From an uncultured Tateyamaria sp. (GTDB lineage: Bacteria; Pseudomonadota; Alphaproteobacteria; Rhodobacterales; Rhodobacteraceae): a stretch of DNA of 64,000 nt. The notes under the pieces are model-generated. The model did no database searches and was not told where the DNA came from. It worked only from the letters and a program-made list of their open reading frames with translations. The stretch spans positions 1 through 64,000 of the forward strand of contig CAJQRC010000017.1 of assembly GCA_905480645.1 (NCBI GenBank), given 5' to 3'. Positions 16,772 through 24,895 of the stretch are shown in pieces. The position numbers and the translations under genes were made by a program. How positions within the stretch are numbered: the first letter of the stretch is position 1; each line of letters starts with the position of its first letter.

Positions 16772-18256
16772 TTATAGTGTTTCAGCCAATTTGAGACGTT
16801 GTATTTTGCCAGAAGGCCCTTTCGGAAGTTCATCAAGAAAAAAGATTGCGTCCGGTGATTTAAACTTACCTAATCGCTGCCGACAGGTTTCGATTAAGTC
16901 GCTTTCTTGGAGTGTTGACCCTTTTGAAACGCGTACCGCTGCCTCAACCCGTTCGCCATATGTTACACACGGACGCGCAAAGGCTGCAGCTTCTATGATA
17001 TCTGGATGGGTGTAGAGAGCCTCATCGATTTCGCGTGGAGCGATATTTTCTCCACCTTTGATAATCAGTTCTTTGATACGACCAGTCACATAGACGTAGC
17101 CATCTTTATCTATTTTTCCCAAATCTCCTGTACGAAGCCAATTATTTGTAAAAGCTGAGACTGTGGCTTCTGGATTATTAAGATATTCTAACATTACGTT
17201 AGGACCTTTAACTGCTATTTCACCTTCAGTATTACAGCTGCATTCGCTTTGGTCCGGGGCAAGAATACAAACCTGGTTGCCATAGCTAAAACCTGGTGAG
17301 CCAATTTTCCGCAAACCTGGAGGTAATGGGTTTGAAAGAATTTGCGCAGCAGTTTCAGTCAGTCCCATTGTCTCAATTATAGCAACGCTAAAACGCTCTT
17401 CGAAAGCTTTTTGGGTTTCTATGGCAAGTGCAGAAGATGCAGATCGGCCAAACCGCAGTCGTCTGATACATTCTTTATCAGGATTTTTGGTGCCATGTAA
17501 TAAATGACTTATGATTGTCGGTACTACTGAAAACCAAGTAACTGCTGACCTTGATGCTTGATCCCAAAATTGACTTGTAGAAAATCGCGAGACGACTGCC
17601 AAAGAGCCGTTGGATACAAGAGATCCCATCAAAGACACGCACAAACCATTAATGTGATAAAAAGGAAGAACGCAAAACCCTCGGTCTGATTTAGTCAATT
17701 CGTGCGCAATTGCAGTAGTCCAACCACCCGCTAATAGGCTGGCGTGAGTATGAACTACTCCCTTTGGTTTGCCGGTTGTGCCGGATGTATACATAAGCAA
17801 TGCATGATCATTTGGTGCTATCTGATGAAGATCAATCTCATTAGCACTTATTTCAGAGATTAATGTAATTCCGCTGGGAACTGCTGAGTTGTACAGTTCT
17901 GCTGCGCTATCATGAACAAAGGCAAACCGCGCCTCACTGTGGCTCAATGCGTAATTTATAGCGTCATGTCCCGCTGCGAGATTGATCATTGTTGCACGAA
18001 AACCTCCGTACAAAACTCCATAAAGAGCTGCTATGCCATCAGGTCCATTGGGGTGAACAATAGCAACGCTCTCGCCTTTTTTAACACCCTTGTTGGTCAG
18101 GGTTTTGGCAATTGAATTTGCTTTGGTATGCAAAATATCCCACCTTAGTGTATCTCCACTTTCAGGAAATACCATTGCAACACCACCACATTTTGCACGG
18201 TAATCTAACCAATCTCGTATTGTACCCTCTGGCGGATTTTTTTGGTCAAACTTCAT
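16772..18256 (-). CDS. sauT: Acyl-CoA ligase (AMP-forming), probable sulfoacetate-CoA ligase
   Basis: A 494-residue adenylate-forming ligase. The ATP-binding P-loop-like motif is LLMYTSGTTGKPKGVVHTHAS. The downstream motifs YVYVTGRIKELIIKGGENIAPREIDE and the C-terminal Lys in KGPSGKIQRLKL are intact. The enzyme turns a carboxylate, CoA and ATP into acyl-CoA and AMP. It overlaps the upstream acylating aldehyde dehydrogenase by ATGA, which is the sauS/sauT pairing known from sulfoacetate degradation in Cupriavidus necator. The sulfoacetate substrate is inferred from this pairing and the associated TTT transporter; another short-chain acid remains possible. Confidence 0.65.
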   Translation of the reverse strand: MKFDQKNPPEGTIRDWLDYRAKCGGVAMVFPESGDTLRWDILHTKANSIAKTLTNKGVKKGESVAIVHPNGPDGIAALYGVLYGGFRATMINLAAGHDAINYALSHSEARFAFVHDSAAELYNSAVPSGITLISEISANEIDLHQIAPNDHALLMYTSGTTGKPKGVVHTHASLLAGGWTTAIAHELTKSDRGFCVLPFYHINGLCVSLMGSLVSNGSLAVVSRFSTSQFWDQASRSAVTWFSVVPTIISHLLHGTKNPDKECIRRLRFGRSASSALAIETQKAFEERFSVAIIETMGLTETAAQILSNPLPPGLRKIGSPGFSYGNQVCILAPDQSECSCNTEGEIAVKGPNVMLEYLNNPEATVSAFTNNWLRTGDLGKIDKDGYVYVTGRIKELIIKGGENIAPREIDEALYTHPDIIEAAAFARPCVTYGERVEAAVRVSKGSTLQESDLIETCRQRLGKFKSPDAIFFLDELPKGPSGKIQRLKLAETL

Positions 18257-19656
18257 TTGCCATTCTCCGCCCAGTAGTCTCTAAAAACATCTTCAACTTT
18301 TGGTTCACAGTTTGGGATTTCACGTACGATCTTGGTCGTTTGCATGAAATGCTTCCAATGCAGATTGTCATCAATTGAGTTGCCACCCCAAGAACCGCAC
18401 CCCATTGAGAGAGAGAATGGCATACCATTATTAAACGCGCCGCCTGTTGCGAATGTATGAGCCTGATTGACAATAACTCGGCTTGTTGGAATGGCATTTG
18501 CCAAGGCTAGTGGGCGCGCTGAATCCGTCGAGTGGATTCCAACAGAATGGCCGGCTCCTTGAAAAAGTTGGATGTTTCGAGTGACTTCAATTGCAGTTTC
18601 GAAGTTTTGTGCTCGATAAACCGCTAAAACTCGGCTTAGCTTTTCGCCTGATAAAGGGTGACCGGGACCGATACCGCTGGTTTCAACTGCAATATATTGT
18701 GTGTTGGCGGGGACTTCGTCTGTCAGGTCAAGTGCTTCGATTAATTTGTCAGCGTCTTGGGCAATTGCTCGCGGATTAAGATGGCCTTTGACCCAAAGTT
18801 TCTCAATGATACGGGTATCATCCGTGATAAGTGCGCCGCCCGCTTTAGCCATTTCGGCCACAAATTCTTCATATATTTTGTCAACTACCACAATGGCATT
18901 TTCTGATGAACAGGATGTTGCGTTATCAAATGTTTTGGATGCACTAATTTTCTGCGCAGCAGCGGTTAAATCTGCTGTCTCATCAATAATTACAGTAACA
19001 TTGCCCGCGCCCACCGCTAAAGCAGGAGTGCCAGAGGTATAGGCGCGGCGCACATTATTTTGGCTGCCAGTCACAACGATCATATCTGAAATTTCAAGTA
19101 GTCTTTGTGTCTTTTCCTTTGAGCCACGACCAGGAATCATTTGTACCAGATCACGATCTATCCCACACTTGTCGAATTCTGCGTAGATATAATCCAGTAA
19201 TGTTTTGAAAGTGGGAATACCTTTAGGGGAAGGTGACACGACGATAGCATTGCCACATTTCAAGGCATTTATTATGTTGTTAGCCGGTGTCGCCCCTGGA
19301 TTTGTTGACGGTACAACTGCTCCGATCACGCCGATGGGCCGCGCAATTTTGGTAAGGCCAGTCTCTTTATCACTACTAACAACACCAAATGTTTTGGCAT
19401 GCTGGAGATCCCGCATCAAACCCAATGTTTTGCGATGGTTTTTTGTTATTTTGTCTTGGACATTGCCAAGACCGGTTGTTTCAACCGCCAACTTGGCCAA
19501 TTTTTTATTTCGTTGAGGTTCCATAATGGCCCATGCCGCGGCAGTTGCTGCCTGATCATAAAGTGCCTGACTGCCGTTTGCCTCAAACTGCTTCTGGGCA
19601 GTACGGGCGCGCGCAACCATATCCTCGACATCCCGGATTGGGTCTGTGGTAGTCAT
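18253..19656 (-). CDS. sauS: CoA-acylating aldehyde dehydrogenase, probable sulfoacetaldehyde dehydrogenase
   Basis: A 467-residue acylating aldehyde dehydrogenase. The catalytic Cys is in NATSCSSENAIVV; the cofactor region is PIGVIGAVVPSTNPGATPANNIINALKCGNAIVVSPSP. This short form, without the typical FTGS/ELGG motifs of non-acylating enzymes, fits the EutE/PduP/SauS group. With the neighbouring ligase it would reduce sulfoacetyl-CoA to sulfoacetaldehyde with NAD(P)H. The next enzyme of the known pathway (Xsc) is not in this window. The gene lies 54 bp after tctC, behind a strong hairpin, and overlaps the ligase gene by 4 bp. Confidence 0.65.
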   Translation of the reverse strand: MTTTDPIRDVEDMVARARTAQKQFEANGSQALYDQAATAAAWAIMEPQRNKKLAKLAVETTGLGNVQDKITKNHRKTLGLMRDLQHAKTFGVVSSDKETGLTKIARPIGVIGAVVPSTNPGATPANNIINALKCGNAIVVSPSPKGIPTFKTLLDYIYAEFDKCGIDRDLVQMIPGRGSKEKTQRLLEISDMIVVTGSQNNVRRAYTSGTPALAVGAGNVTVIIDETADLTAAAQKISASKTFDNATSCSSENAIVVVDKIYEEFVAEMAKAGGALITDDTRIIEKLWVKGHLNPRAIAQDADKLIEALDLTDEVPANTQYIAVETSGIGPGHPLSGEKLSRVLAVYRAQNFETAIEVTRNIQLFQGAGHSVGIHSTDSARPLALANAIPTSRVIVNQAHTFATGGAFNNGMPFSLSMGCGSWGGNSIDDNLHWKHFMQTTKIVREIPNCEPKVEDVFRDYWAENGK

Positions 19657-19678
19657 TTGGTTATCCTGTGAGAGTATG

Positions 19679-19702
19679 AAGGGGCGTATCTTTACGCCCC
19701 TT
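19679..19702 (-). terminator. Intercistronic hairpin after tctC
   Basis: Perfect 10-bp inverted repeat AAGGGGCGTA - TCTT - TACGCCCCTT, 8 bp after the tctC stop in the direction of transcription. No T-run follows on the minus strand, so a 3' stabiliser or partial terminator separating tctC from the enzyme genes is more likely than a full stop. Confidence 0.65.
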
Positions 19703-19710
19703 CTTGAGTT

Positions 19711-20679
19711 TTAGAGACCTGAAAGTAATTCTTTGAGCGTCACTTGACGCGCAGCCCACATTTCCAACACTTCGTCACGTGTCATTATATGCATTGGGCT
19801 ACCACCTGCAGCCATTTTTCCTTTAACGCGGCGGTTTTCGAACATTGTTGGAACAACTACTGCCAAATGGTCAATAATTGCCTGAGGTGTACCCTTTGGC
19901 ACCATAACTCCTCGGAAATTAACGGATGCGTTGTCGATGTCAAAACCTTGCTCAGCCATCGTTGGGACATCTTCCATGAAGCTATTTCGTTCAAGATCAA
20001 AGACGCCAAGGATTTTTACATTTCCTGCTTCGCGTGCTCTGTATGCGTCCGAAAGATTATTCACACCGCCAAGAACTTCGCCGGCAATAACAGATTTCAT
20101 TGCGCCTGCGCCACCCTTGTTACTGGGAATATATGCCAGCTCTACTCCGGCTGCTTTTTCAAGTTGTAAGGCGGCAATATGGTGGCCGACAAACAGGCCT
20201 GCTCCGGAAAACGTTAAGCCTCCAGGGTTTTCCTTAGCGTAGTTAATGACGTCTTGCATTGAGTTGAATGGGCTGTCTGCAGCGACTACAAATACTGCTG
20301 GATCAGCGCCCCAGTTTGCAATTGGTTCAAAGCTGTCTGTGCTATAATCCACACCACCTTCAATTGATTGTGCGACAAAGTGAGGTATGTTGTATGCTCC
20401 CAACGTGTAACCATCTGCCTCGGCTTGGGACGCAAACCAGTTCCAGCCCACACGACCTCCCGCACCAGGTTTGTTAATAATGGCGATAGGCATGCCGAGT
20501 GCGTCTTCGTTCCCTGCTGTCATCGTGACGATGCGGGCTTGGAAATCTGTAGCACCACCTGCGCCATAGCTTACCATCAGCATGATCGGCCGATCAGGAT
20601 AATCGCCATGACCTTCGGCGAGGGCCGGGCCAGTAAGTGTCATCAAGGCTGTCACAGCCCCTACAATCCATTTTTTCAT
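19711..20679 (-). CDS. tctC: Tripartite tricarboxylate transporter substrate-binding protein
   Basis: About 322 residues with a signal peptide (MKKWIVGAVTALMTLTGPALAEG). The Bug/TctC pattern follows: DYPDRPIMLMVSYGAGGATDFQARIV, INKPGAGGRVGWNWFA, GLTFSGAGLFVGHHIAAL. The track start at 20820 adds a non-signal stretch. The ATG at 20679 has AGGGAGGAAC 7 nt upstream and gives the signal peptide at the N-terminus. It delivers an organic acid, here perhaps sulfoacetate, to the TctAB membrane pair. Its RBS is a perfect 10-nt complement of the candidate sRNA at 8577. It is followed by a strong hairpin before sauS. Confidence 0.88.
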   Translation of the reverse strand: MKKWIVGAVTALMTLTGPALAEGHGDYPDRPIMLMVSYGAGGATDFQARIVTMTAGNEDALGMPIAIINKPGAGGRVGWNWFASQAEADGYTLGAYNIPHFVAQSIEGGVDYSTDSFEPIANWGADPAVFVVAADSPFNSMQDVINYAKENPGGLTFSGAGLFVGHHIAALQLEKAAGVELAYIPSNKGGAGAMKSVIAGEVLGGVNNLSDAYRAREAGNVKILGVFDLERNSFMEDVPTMAEQGFDIDNASVNFRGVMVPKGTPQAIIDHLAVVVPTMFENRRVKGKMAAGGSPMHIMTRDEVLEMWAARQVTLKELLSGL

Positions 20680-20683
20680 AATA

Positions 20684-20693
20684 GTTCCTCCCT
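20684..20693 (-). promoter_or_regulatory. tctC ribosome-binding site complementary to sRNA B
   Basis: The mRNA reads AGGGAGGAAC here, 4 nt from the ATG at its 3' end. It pairs without mismatch with GTTCCUCCCU (8581-8590), the stem-loop 1 sequence of the candidate sRNA. Binding would cover the Shine-Dalgarno and block translation. The complementarity is seen; the regulation is inferred. Confidence 0.5.
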
Positions 20694-20717
20694 TGGGTTG
20701 TCTGTCGCTTTTGCGGA

Positions 20718-21182
20718 TCAGAAAAATATCTCTCGCGGTGTGTAAACTTTTAAAAGAACCGCAAAGAGGCCGTACATCACAGCTAGAAAACCACCTGTGA
20801 TTATGATGCGTTTGACCCAAGAACGCGTTTTGAAATGCGAGTTGGGATCGTAAATACTAAGTAAAATAAAGAATGTGAGCGTTGAGGCTGTGTAAAACCC
20901 AAGAGCTTTGGCTGCCCAAAAAACATAAATAAGCGTGATAAACAGTCCTGGTGTGATGTTTTTAATTGCGGCTATGGATAAGCCGGCTCCGACTTTGCTG
21001 CGCCCCATGAGTGCTTTTCCAAATGTCCAAAGTGCGAGGACTGCAAAGACGGTTGAGATCATGCGTGGAAATAGAAAAGCGGCAGCAGGCTCTTGTGTGT
21101 AACTAATATAAGTCACCCAGATACCGACACTGGCGACGATGCCAGAAGCGATGATGTGTTGGTTACGGGGTAAATCGTTCAT
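20718..21182 (-). CDS. tctB: Tripartite tricarboxylate transporter small membrane protein
   Basis: A 154-residue protein with four predicted membrane helices (IIASGIVASVGIWVTYISYT, FPRMISTVFAVLALWTFGKAL, ITPGLFITLIYVFWAAKALGFYTASTLTFFILLSIY, IIITGGFLAVMYGLFAVLL). This is the TctB topology and size. It works with TctA as the membrane part of the transporter. The ATG overlaps the tctA stop by 4 bp (21179-21182), so the two are translationally coupled. About 38 bp separate its stop from the tctC start. Sequence conservation in this family is low, so the call leans on topology and position. Confidence 0.85.
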   Translation of the reverse strand: MNDLPRNQHIIASGIVASVGIWVTYISYTQEPAAAFLFPRMISTVFAVLALWTFGKALMGRSKVGAGLSIAAIKNITPGLFITLIYVFWAAKALGFYTASTLTFFILLSIYDPNSHFKTRSWVKRIIITGGFLAVMYGLFAVLLKVYTPREIFF

Positions 21183-22690
21183 TCCATTACCTCCTCTTTC
21201 GAGGTGTAACGCCGGTTACGCAGTTCCATCCAGAACGAATAACCGATGGAGGTCACAACAATTATGATCAGAGTTAAATTAAGAGGGCCGGTGAAGAAGT
21301 ATTGGCTCACGCTTGAAGTGGCATTGGCAATCATAGATCCTTGAATAAAGTTTGCTTCTGCTATTGGGCCAAGAATTAAACCAAGAACCAGAGGAGCAGC
21401 AGAAAAACCAAAACGCTCAAGAAAGTACATTGCGACACCTAGAGACGCCATAACGTAGACGTCTCCCATTGAATTTTGGACAGAATAACTACCAAATACA
21501 GCTAGACCTAGAACTACGGCAGCCATAACTGAATGGGGAACGCGCGCTACGCTTGCAGCTAATCCGGCGACGTAGAGGCCAAAGACACACATAAGTACCT
21601 GACCTATCAGCATTGAGTTGATGAACGTCCAGGCTACGTCTGGATGGTTGTCAAAGAGATCTGAACCTGGAAAAATTCCATGGATTAGCAATCCACCTAA
21701 GAGTACTGCAGCGGTTGGAGACCCAGGAATGGAAAGAGTTAACAAAGGTACAAGTGATGGCCCGACCATTGCATTATTTGCAGCTTCTGCTGCAATGACA
21801 CCTTCACTATGACCTGTCCCAAATTTGTCTCTTTCGGGGCTAAACTTTTTGGATTGATCATAAGCTACCAGCCCTGCGATTTGACCACCAACACCCGGAA
21901 TTAATCCAATAAAACTGCCGACTGCTGTGCCTATAGCCAATGCTCTTTTGCGATTGAATACCTCTGCAATGGCAGTTTTAATTGGACTTTTATGGACTAC
22001 AATAATCTCAGCAGATGTCGATGCGCGGCCTTTGGCAAACATTGTAATTACTTGTGGGATTGCGAAAAGGCCGATCAAAGCTGGGATGACATTGATTCCG
22101 CCTCCTAAAGCGGAGTGAAATATAAAGCGTTGTGCGCCCATTATGTCGTCAAAGCCAATCGTTGCCAGCCATAGTCCAATACAACCGGACAAAAGGCCTT
22201 TAACTACCGAACTGGAGTCTAGCGACCCAATGACTGTAACTCCTAAGATGGCGAGCCAAAACAGGTGTGATGGCCCAAACGCTAACGCCCATTTTGCGAG
22301 GATAGGTGTCAGGAAAATTAAAAGTAATACACCAAAAACTCCACCAACTGCCGAGGCTAGAAATGATAGTTGTAGCGCTTTTGCACCCTCGCCCTTTTGC
22401 GCCATTGCATGGCCGTCAAGGGTTGTCGCGATATTGGCCGGTGCACCTGGGATTTTTAATAAAATCGCACTGACTGCACCGCCAGCAACAGTTGATGTAT
22501 AAGCTGCTCCAAGAAGGATTAATCCTTGAGCAGGGGCAAGTTGAAAAGTGAATGGAATAAGAAGCGCCACCGCCATTGTGGGAGACAGTCCAGGTGTTGC
22601 ACCTAGTATTAAACCGCCAACTGTACCCAACAGTAGTAGTAAAAAATTAAACGGTAAAAATACTTCACTCAGGTAGCTTACGAATTCCAA
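21179..22690 (-). CDS. tctA: Tripartite tricarboxylate transporter large membrane protein
   Basis: A 503-residue permease with about 11-12 membrane helices. It shows TctA hallmarks such as GLILGATPGLSPTMAVALLIPFTF, GAAYTSTVAGGAVSAILLKIPGAPANIATTLDGHAMAQKG and SFIGLIPGVGGQIAGLVAYDQSKKFS. The reading frame has no ATG near the start; it begins with TTG at 22690, with AGGA 8 nt upstream. This unusual start may limit permease synthesis relative to the binding protein. First gene of the operon tctA-tctB-tctC-sauS-sauT, divergent from a LacI regulator. Confidence 0.92.
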   Translation of the reverse strand: MEFVSYLSEVFLPFNFLLLLLGTVGGLILGATPGLSPTMAVALLIPFTFQLAPAQGLILLGAAYTSTVAGGAVSAILLKIPGAPANIATTLDGHAMAQKGEGAKALQLSFLASAVGGVFGVLLLIFLTPILAKWALAFGPSHLFWLAILGVTVIGSLDSSSVVKGLLSGCIGLWLATIGFDDIMGAQRFIFHSALGGGINVIPALIGLFAIPQVITMFAKGRASTSAEIIVVHKSPIKTAIAEVFNRKRALAIGTAVGSFIGLIPGVGGQIAGLVAYDQSKKFSPERDKFGTGHSEGVIAAEAANNAMVGPSLVPLLTLSIPGSPTAAVLLGGLLIHGIFPGSDLFDNHPDVAWTFINSMLIGQVLMCVFGLYVAGLAASVARVPHSVMAAVVLGLAVFGSYSVQNSMGDVYVMASLGVAMYFLERFGFSAAPLVLGLILGPIAEANFIQGSMIANATSSVSQYFFTGPLNLTLIIIVVTSIGYSFWMELRNRRYTSKEEVME

Positions 22691-22737
22691 ACACCAGATC
22701 CTCGTTAAATCAGCAGTTGACGGTTTAAGCTAAATAA

Positions 22738-22763
22738 TGAAAATAGTTTTGCAAATGTTTTCA
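22738..22763. promoter_or_regulatory. Possible LacI-type operator between tctA and the regulator
   Basis: TGAAAATAGTTTTGCAAATGTTTTCA is an imperfect inverted repeat (outer TGAAAA/TTTTCA, inner TTTGCAAA) in the 98-bp divergent intergenic region. It is suitably placed to control both directions. LacI-family sites usually have a central CG rather than the GC seen here. Confidence 0.3.
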
Positions 22764-22788
22764 TAAAAAATGATTAATTTAATTACAA

Positions 22789-23802
22789 ATGTCTGATAAA
22801 AAACAAAAAAAAGCGGATATTGTTGCTGTAGCAATTGCAGCAAGTGTATCTCCAGCAACTGTTTCCCGCTTTTTCAATAGGCCAGAGTTGGTGAGACTTT
22901 CGACTCGTCGGAAGATTGACAGAACAGTAAAAAAGCTTGGATATATTCGCAATCGCGCAGCCCAGACCATACATGGAATACGAAGTGGTACTATCGGGCT
23001 CGTTGTCCCAACGATTGATAACACTATTTTTGCCGAGATGATTCAAGCCTTCTCGGATGAAGTTGGATTAAATGGGTTTACGATTTTGCTTGGAACTCAC
23101 AATTATAACAACGCCCGAGAATACGATGTCCTAAGAAAGTTTTTAGAACACCGTGTCGATGGTGTTGCTGTTGTTGGGCTGGACCACTCTGAAGAAGTCT
23201 ATAATCTTATTGAAAGCCAGAACATCCCCTCTGTTTCTCTTTGGAATTATGCAAAATCGTCTCGGCTTATATGTGTGGGAGCTGATAATTTTGACGCGGG
23301 TCGTAAAATAGCGGCACATGTTTTAGCGCAAGGTTATTCCAATATTACAACACTATTTCCACCGTTGGCTGGAAATGACCGAGCGACCTCTCGTGCTAAT
23401 GGTATAATGAAAGTACTAGAAGAAGGCGGAGTTTCCCCAGCCTTGGCTGATCAATTGGAAACTCTTTACAGTATTTCTTCAGCGAAAAAAGTTGTGATCG
23501 ATTATCTTAAATCTGGATCTAGACCTGACGCTATTATCTGTTGCAATGATATACTCGCCTTAGGCGCAGTTTATGCATCCCAATCGCTTGGATTGAGTGT
23601 TCCTGAAGACATAGCAGTCACAGGGGTTGGAGATTTTAAGGGATCTAAAGAAATTGAACCTGCTCTTACAACAATCCGTATACCTGCAAAAACAATTGGA
23701 GCCCTTGGGGGGGCTGCATTGGTGCAATCAATAATATCGCCTGAATCAGAATTGGAAAATCGTTGTTGCGTGTCAGACCTGGTGACACGCTCTACCTGTT
23801 AA
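22789..23802 (+). CDS. LacI/GalR-family transcriptional regulator
   Basis: A 337-residue regulator. The N-terminal helix-turn-helix (IVAVAIAASVSPATVSRFFNRPELVRLSTRRKIDRTVKKLGY) matches LacI proteins, and the hinge helix is NRAAQTIHGIRSG. A periplasmic-binding-protein-like ligand domain follows (GLVVPTIDNTIFAEMIQAF, DAIICCNDILALGAVYA, VTGVGDFKGSKEIEPALTTIR). It is divergent from the tct-sau operon and very likely controls it. No Shine-Dalgarno is visible before the ATG (AATTACAAATG), so translation may be leaderless or weak. The known sauR is also divergent from its operon, but I cannot say whether the families agree. Confidence 0.88.
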   Translation: MSDKKQKKADIVAVAIAASVSPATVSRFFNRPELVRLSTRRKIDRTVKKLGYIRNRAAQTIHGIRSGTIGLVVPTIDNTIFAEMIQAFSDEVGLNGFTILLGTHNYNNAREYDVLRKFLEHRVDGVAVVGLDHSEEVYNLIESQNIPSVSLWNYAKSSRLICVGADNFDAGRKIAAHVLAQGYSNITTLFPPLAGNDRATSRANGIMKVLEEGGVSPALADQLETLYSISSAKKVVIDYLKSGSRPDAIICCNDILALGAVYASQSLGLSVPEDIAVTGVGDFKGSKEIEPALTTIRIPAKTIGALGGAALVQSIISPESELENRCCVSDLVTRSTC

Positions 23803-23830
23803 TTTGAGTTTTGGTTTAACTGAATGTCTT

Positions 23831-24733
23831 TCAGACGAATAAATCTTTACTGTGTGTGGCAATATAATCCACGAACAGACGTACCTTTGGATCTTGCAAC
23901 TGTTTGTGTGGGTATAGACACCCAAAGATTGTTGGAACAGGGGGTGTTTTTGGTAAAATTTCAACAAGACGCCCTGTCTTTAAATGTTCTTTGACGTCAA
24001 AACGTGGTTTATTAATGATGCCGCGGCCAGAAATAGCCCAATCTGTTAAAACATCCCCGTCATCGGCATCATATTTTCCACTTACTTCAATTTTAACTGG
24101 GCCTGTATCCGTTTGCATAGTCCAGAAGTATTCAGGTGATCGAGGGTATCGTAGCAGTAAACAGTTATGATCCAGTTTAACAAGATCCTCGATTGTTTCT
24201 GGCACACCGAAGGCTGACAAGTAAGTAGGCGCTGCACATAGTACCCTATCGCAGTCTGCAATTTTTTTCAGTTTCATATTGGAATCGCTAGGTTTCCCCA
24301 CAAAAAAGGCTACGTCTAAGCCTTCAGCGAGAATATCAATCTTGCGATCAGAAAGGCGCATTCGTACTTGAATTTCTGGGTAGATATCTACAAAATCTGG
24401 AGCTAAACGGGCTACTATTCTGCGCCCTACACCAAGTGGTGCCGATACTCTTATAGCGCCGCGTGGACTGTCTGAAAAGTTTGAGATCTTAGCTTCGGCA
24501 GTATCCAAAGCGCGCAGTATATTTTTTGCCTCGTCATAAAAAACCAAACCAGCTTCTGTGGGTGTGATTGAACGAGTTGTTCTGTTGAATAACCGTACGC
24601 CAAGTTTATTTTCAAGCTCTTTGATACGTTTGCTTGCGACAGCTGGTGTCAGTCGTAAGTCTCGACCACCGGAAGTAATGCTTCCAAGTTCCAATACTCT
24701 AATAAAAACGCGTAGACTCTCAATGTAGGCCAT
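23831..24733 (-). CDS. LysR-family regulator, probable regulator of purine catabolism
   Basis: About 300 residues. The N-terminal winged helix-turn-helix is YIESLRVFIRVLELGSITSGGRDLRLTPAVASKRIKELENKLGVRLFNRTTRSITPTEAG; the rest is the LysR effector domain. The ATG at 24733 (MAYIESLRVF) gives the normal start; the track start at 24811 is a TTG that adds 26 residues. It is divergent from xdhABC. Two perfect palindromes in the 162-bp intergenic region (24784-24798, 24831-24855) are likely its binding sites. A role in induction by a purine metabolite is inferred from position. Confidence 0.82.
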   Translation of the reverse strand: MAYIESLRVFIRVLELGSITSGGRDLRLTPAVASKRIKELENKLGVRLFNRTTRSITPTEAGLVFYDEAKNILRALDTAEAKISNFSDSPRGAIRVSAPLGVGRRIVARLAPDFVDIYPEIQVRMRLSDRKIDILAEGLDVAFFVGKPSDSNMKLKKIADCDRVLCAAPTYLSAFGVPETIEDLVKLDHNCLLLRYPRSPEYFWTMQTDTGPVKIEVSGKYDADDGDVLTDWAISGRGIINKPRFDVKEHLKTGRLVEILPKTPPVPTIFGCLYPHKQLQDPKVRLFVDYIATHSKDLFV

Positions 24734-24783
24734 GAATACCAATTTGTTCAGTTGTATTAGTTTTGCAGTTTGATCATTAATTA

Positions 24784-24798
24784 TCAACAATTTGTTGA
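24784..24798. promoter_or_regulatory. Palindrome TCAACAA-T-TTGTTGA
   Basis: Perfect 7-bp arms around one base in the LysR-xdhA intergenic region, nearer the regulator. It could serve as an autoregulatory LysR site. Confidence 0.4.
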
Positions 24799-24830
24799 AA
24801 GTATTTAGCAATAATGATCCTATTTATGTA

Positions 24831-24855
24831 AAATAAGGTCTATTATACCTTATTT
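24831..24855. promoter_or_regulatory. Palindrome AAATAAGGT-N7-ACCTTATTT upstream of xdhA
   Basis: Perfect 9-bp arms with a 7-bp AT-rich spacer, ending 40 bp before the xdhA ATG. Size and symmetry suit a LysR-type recognition site or a repressor operator overlapping the xdh promoter. Confidence 0.55.
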
Positions 24856-24895
24856 AGGTTAAGCAACTTTTTACATTAAATATGAAGAAATAAAT

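Noticed and set aside
19744-20169. Plus-strand ORF of 141 residues opposite tctC
   Set aside because: Shadow of a well-supported tctC gene; composition rich in Cys, His and Phe as expected for antisense translation.
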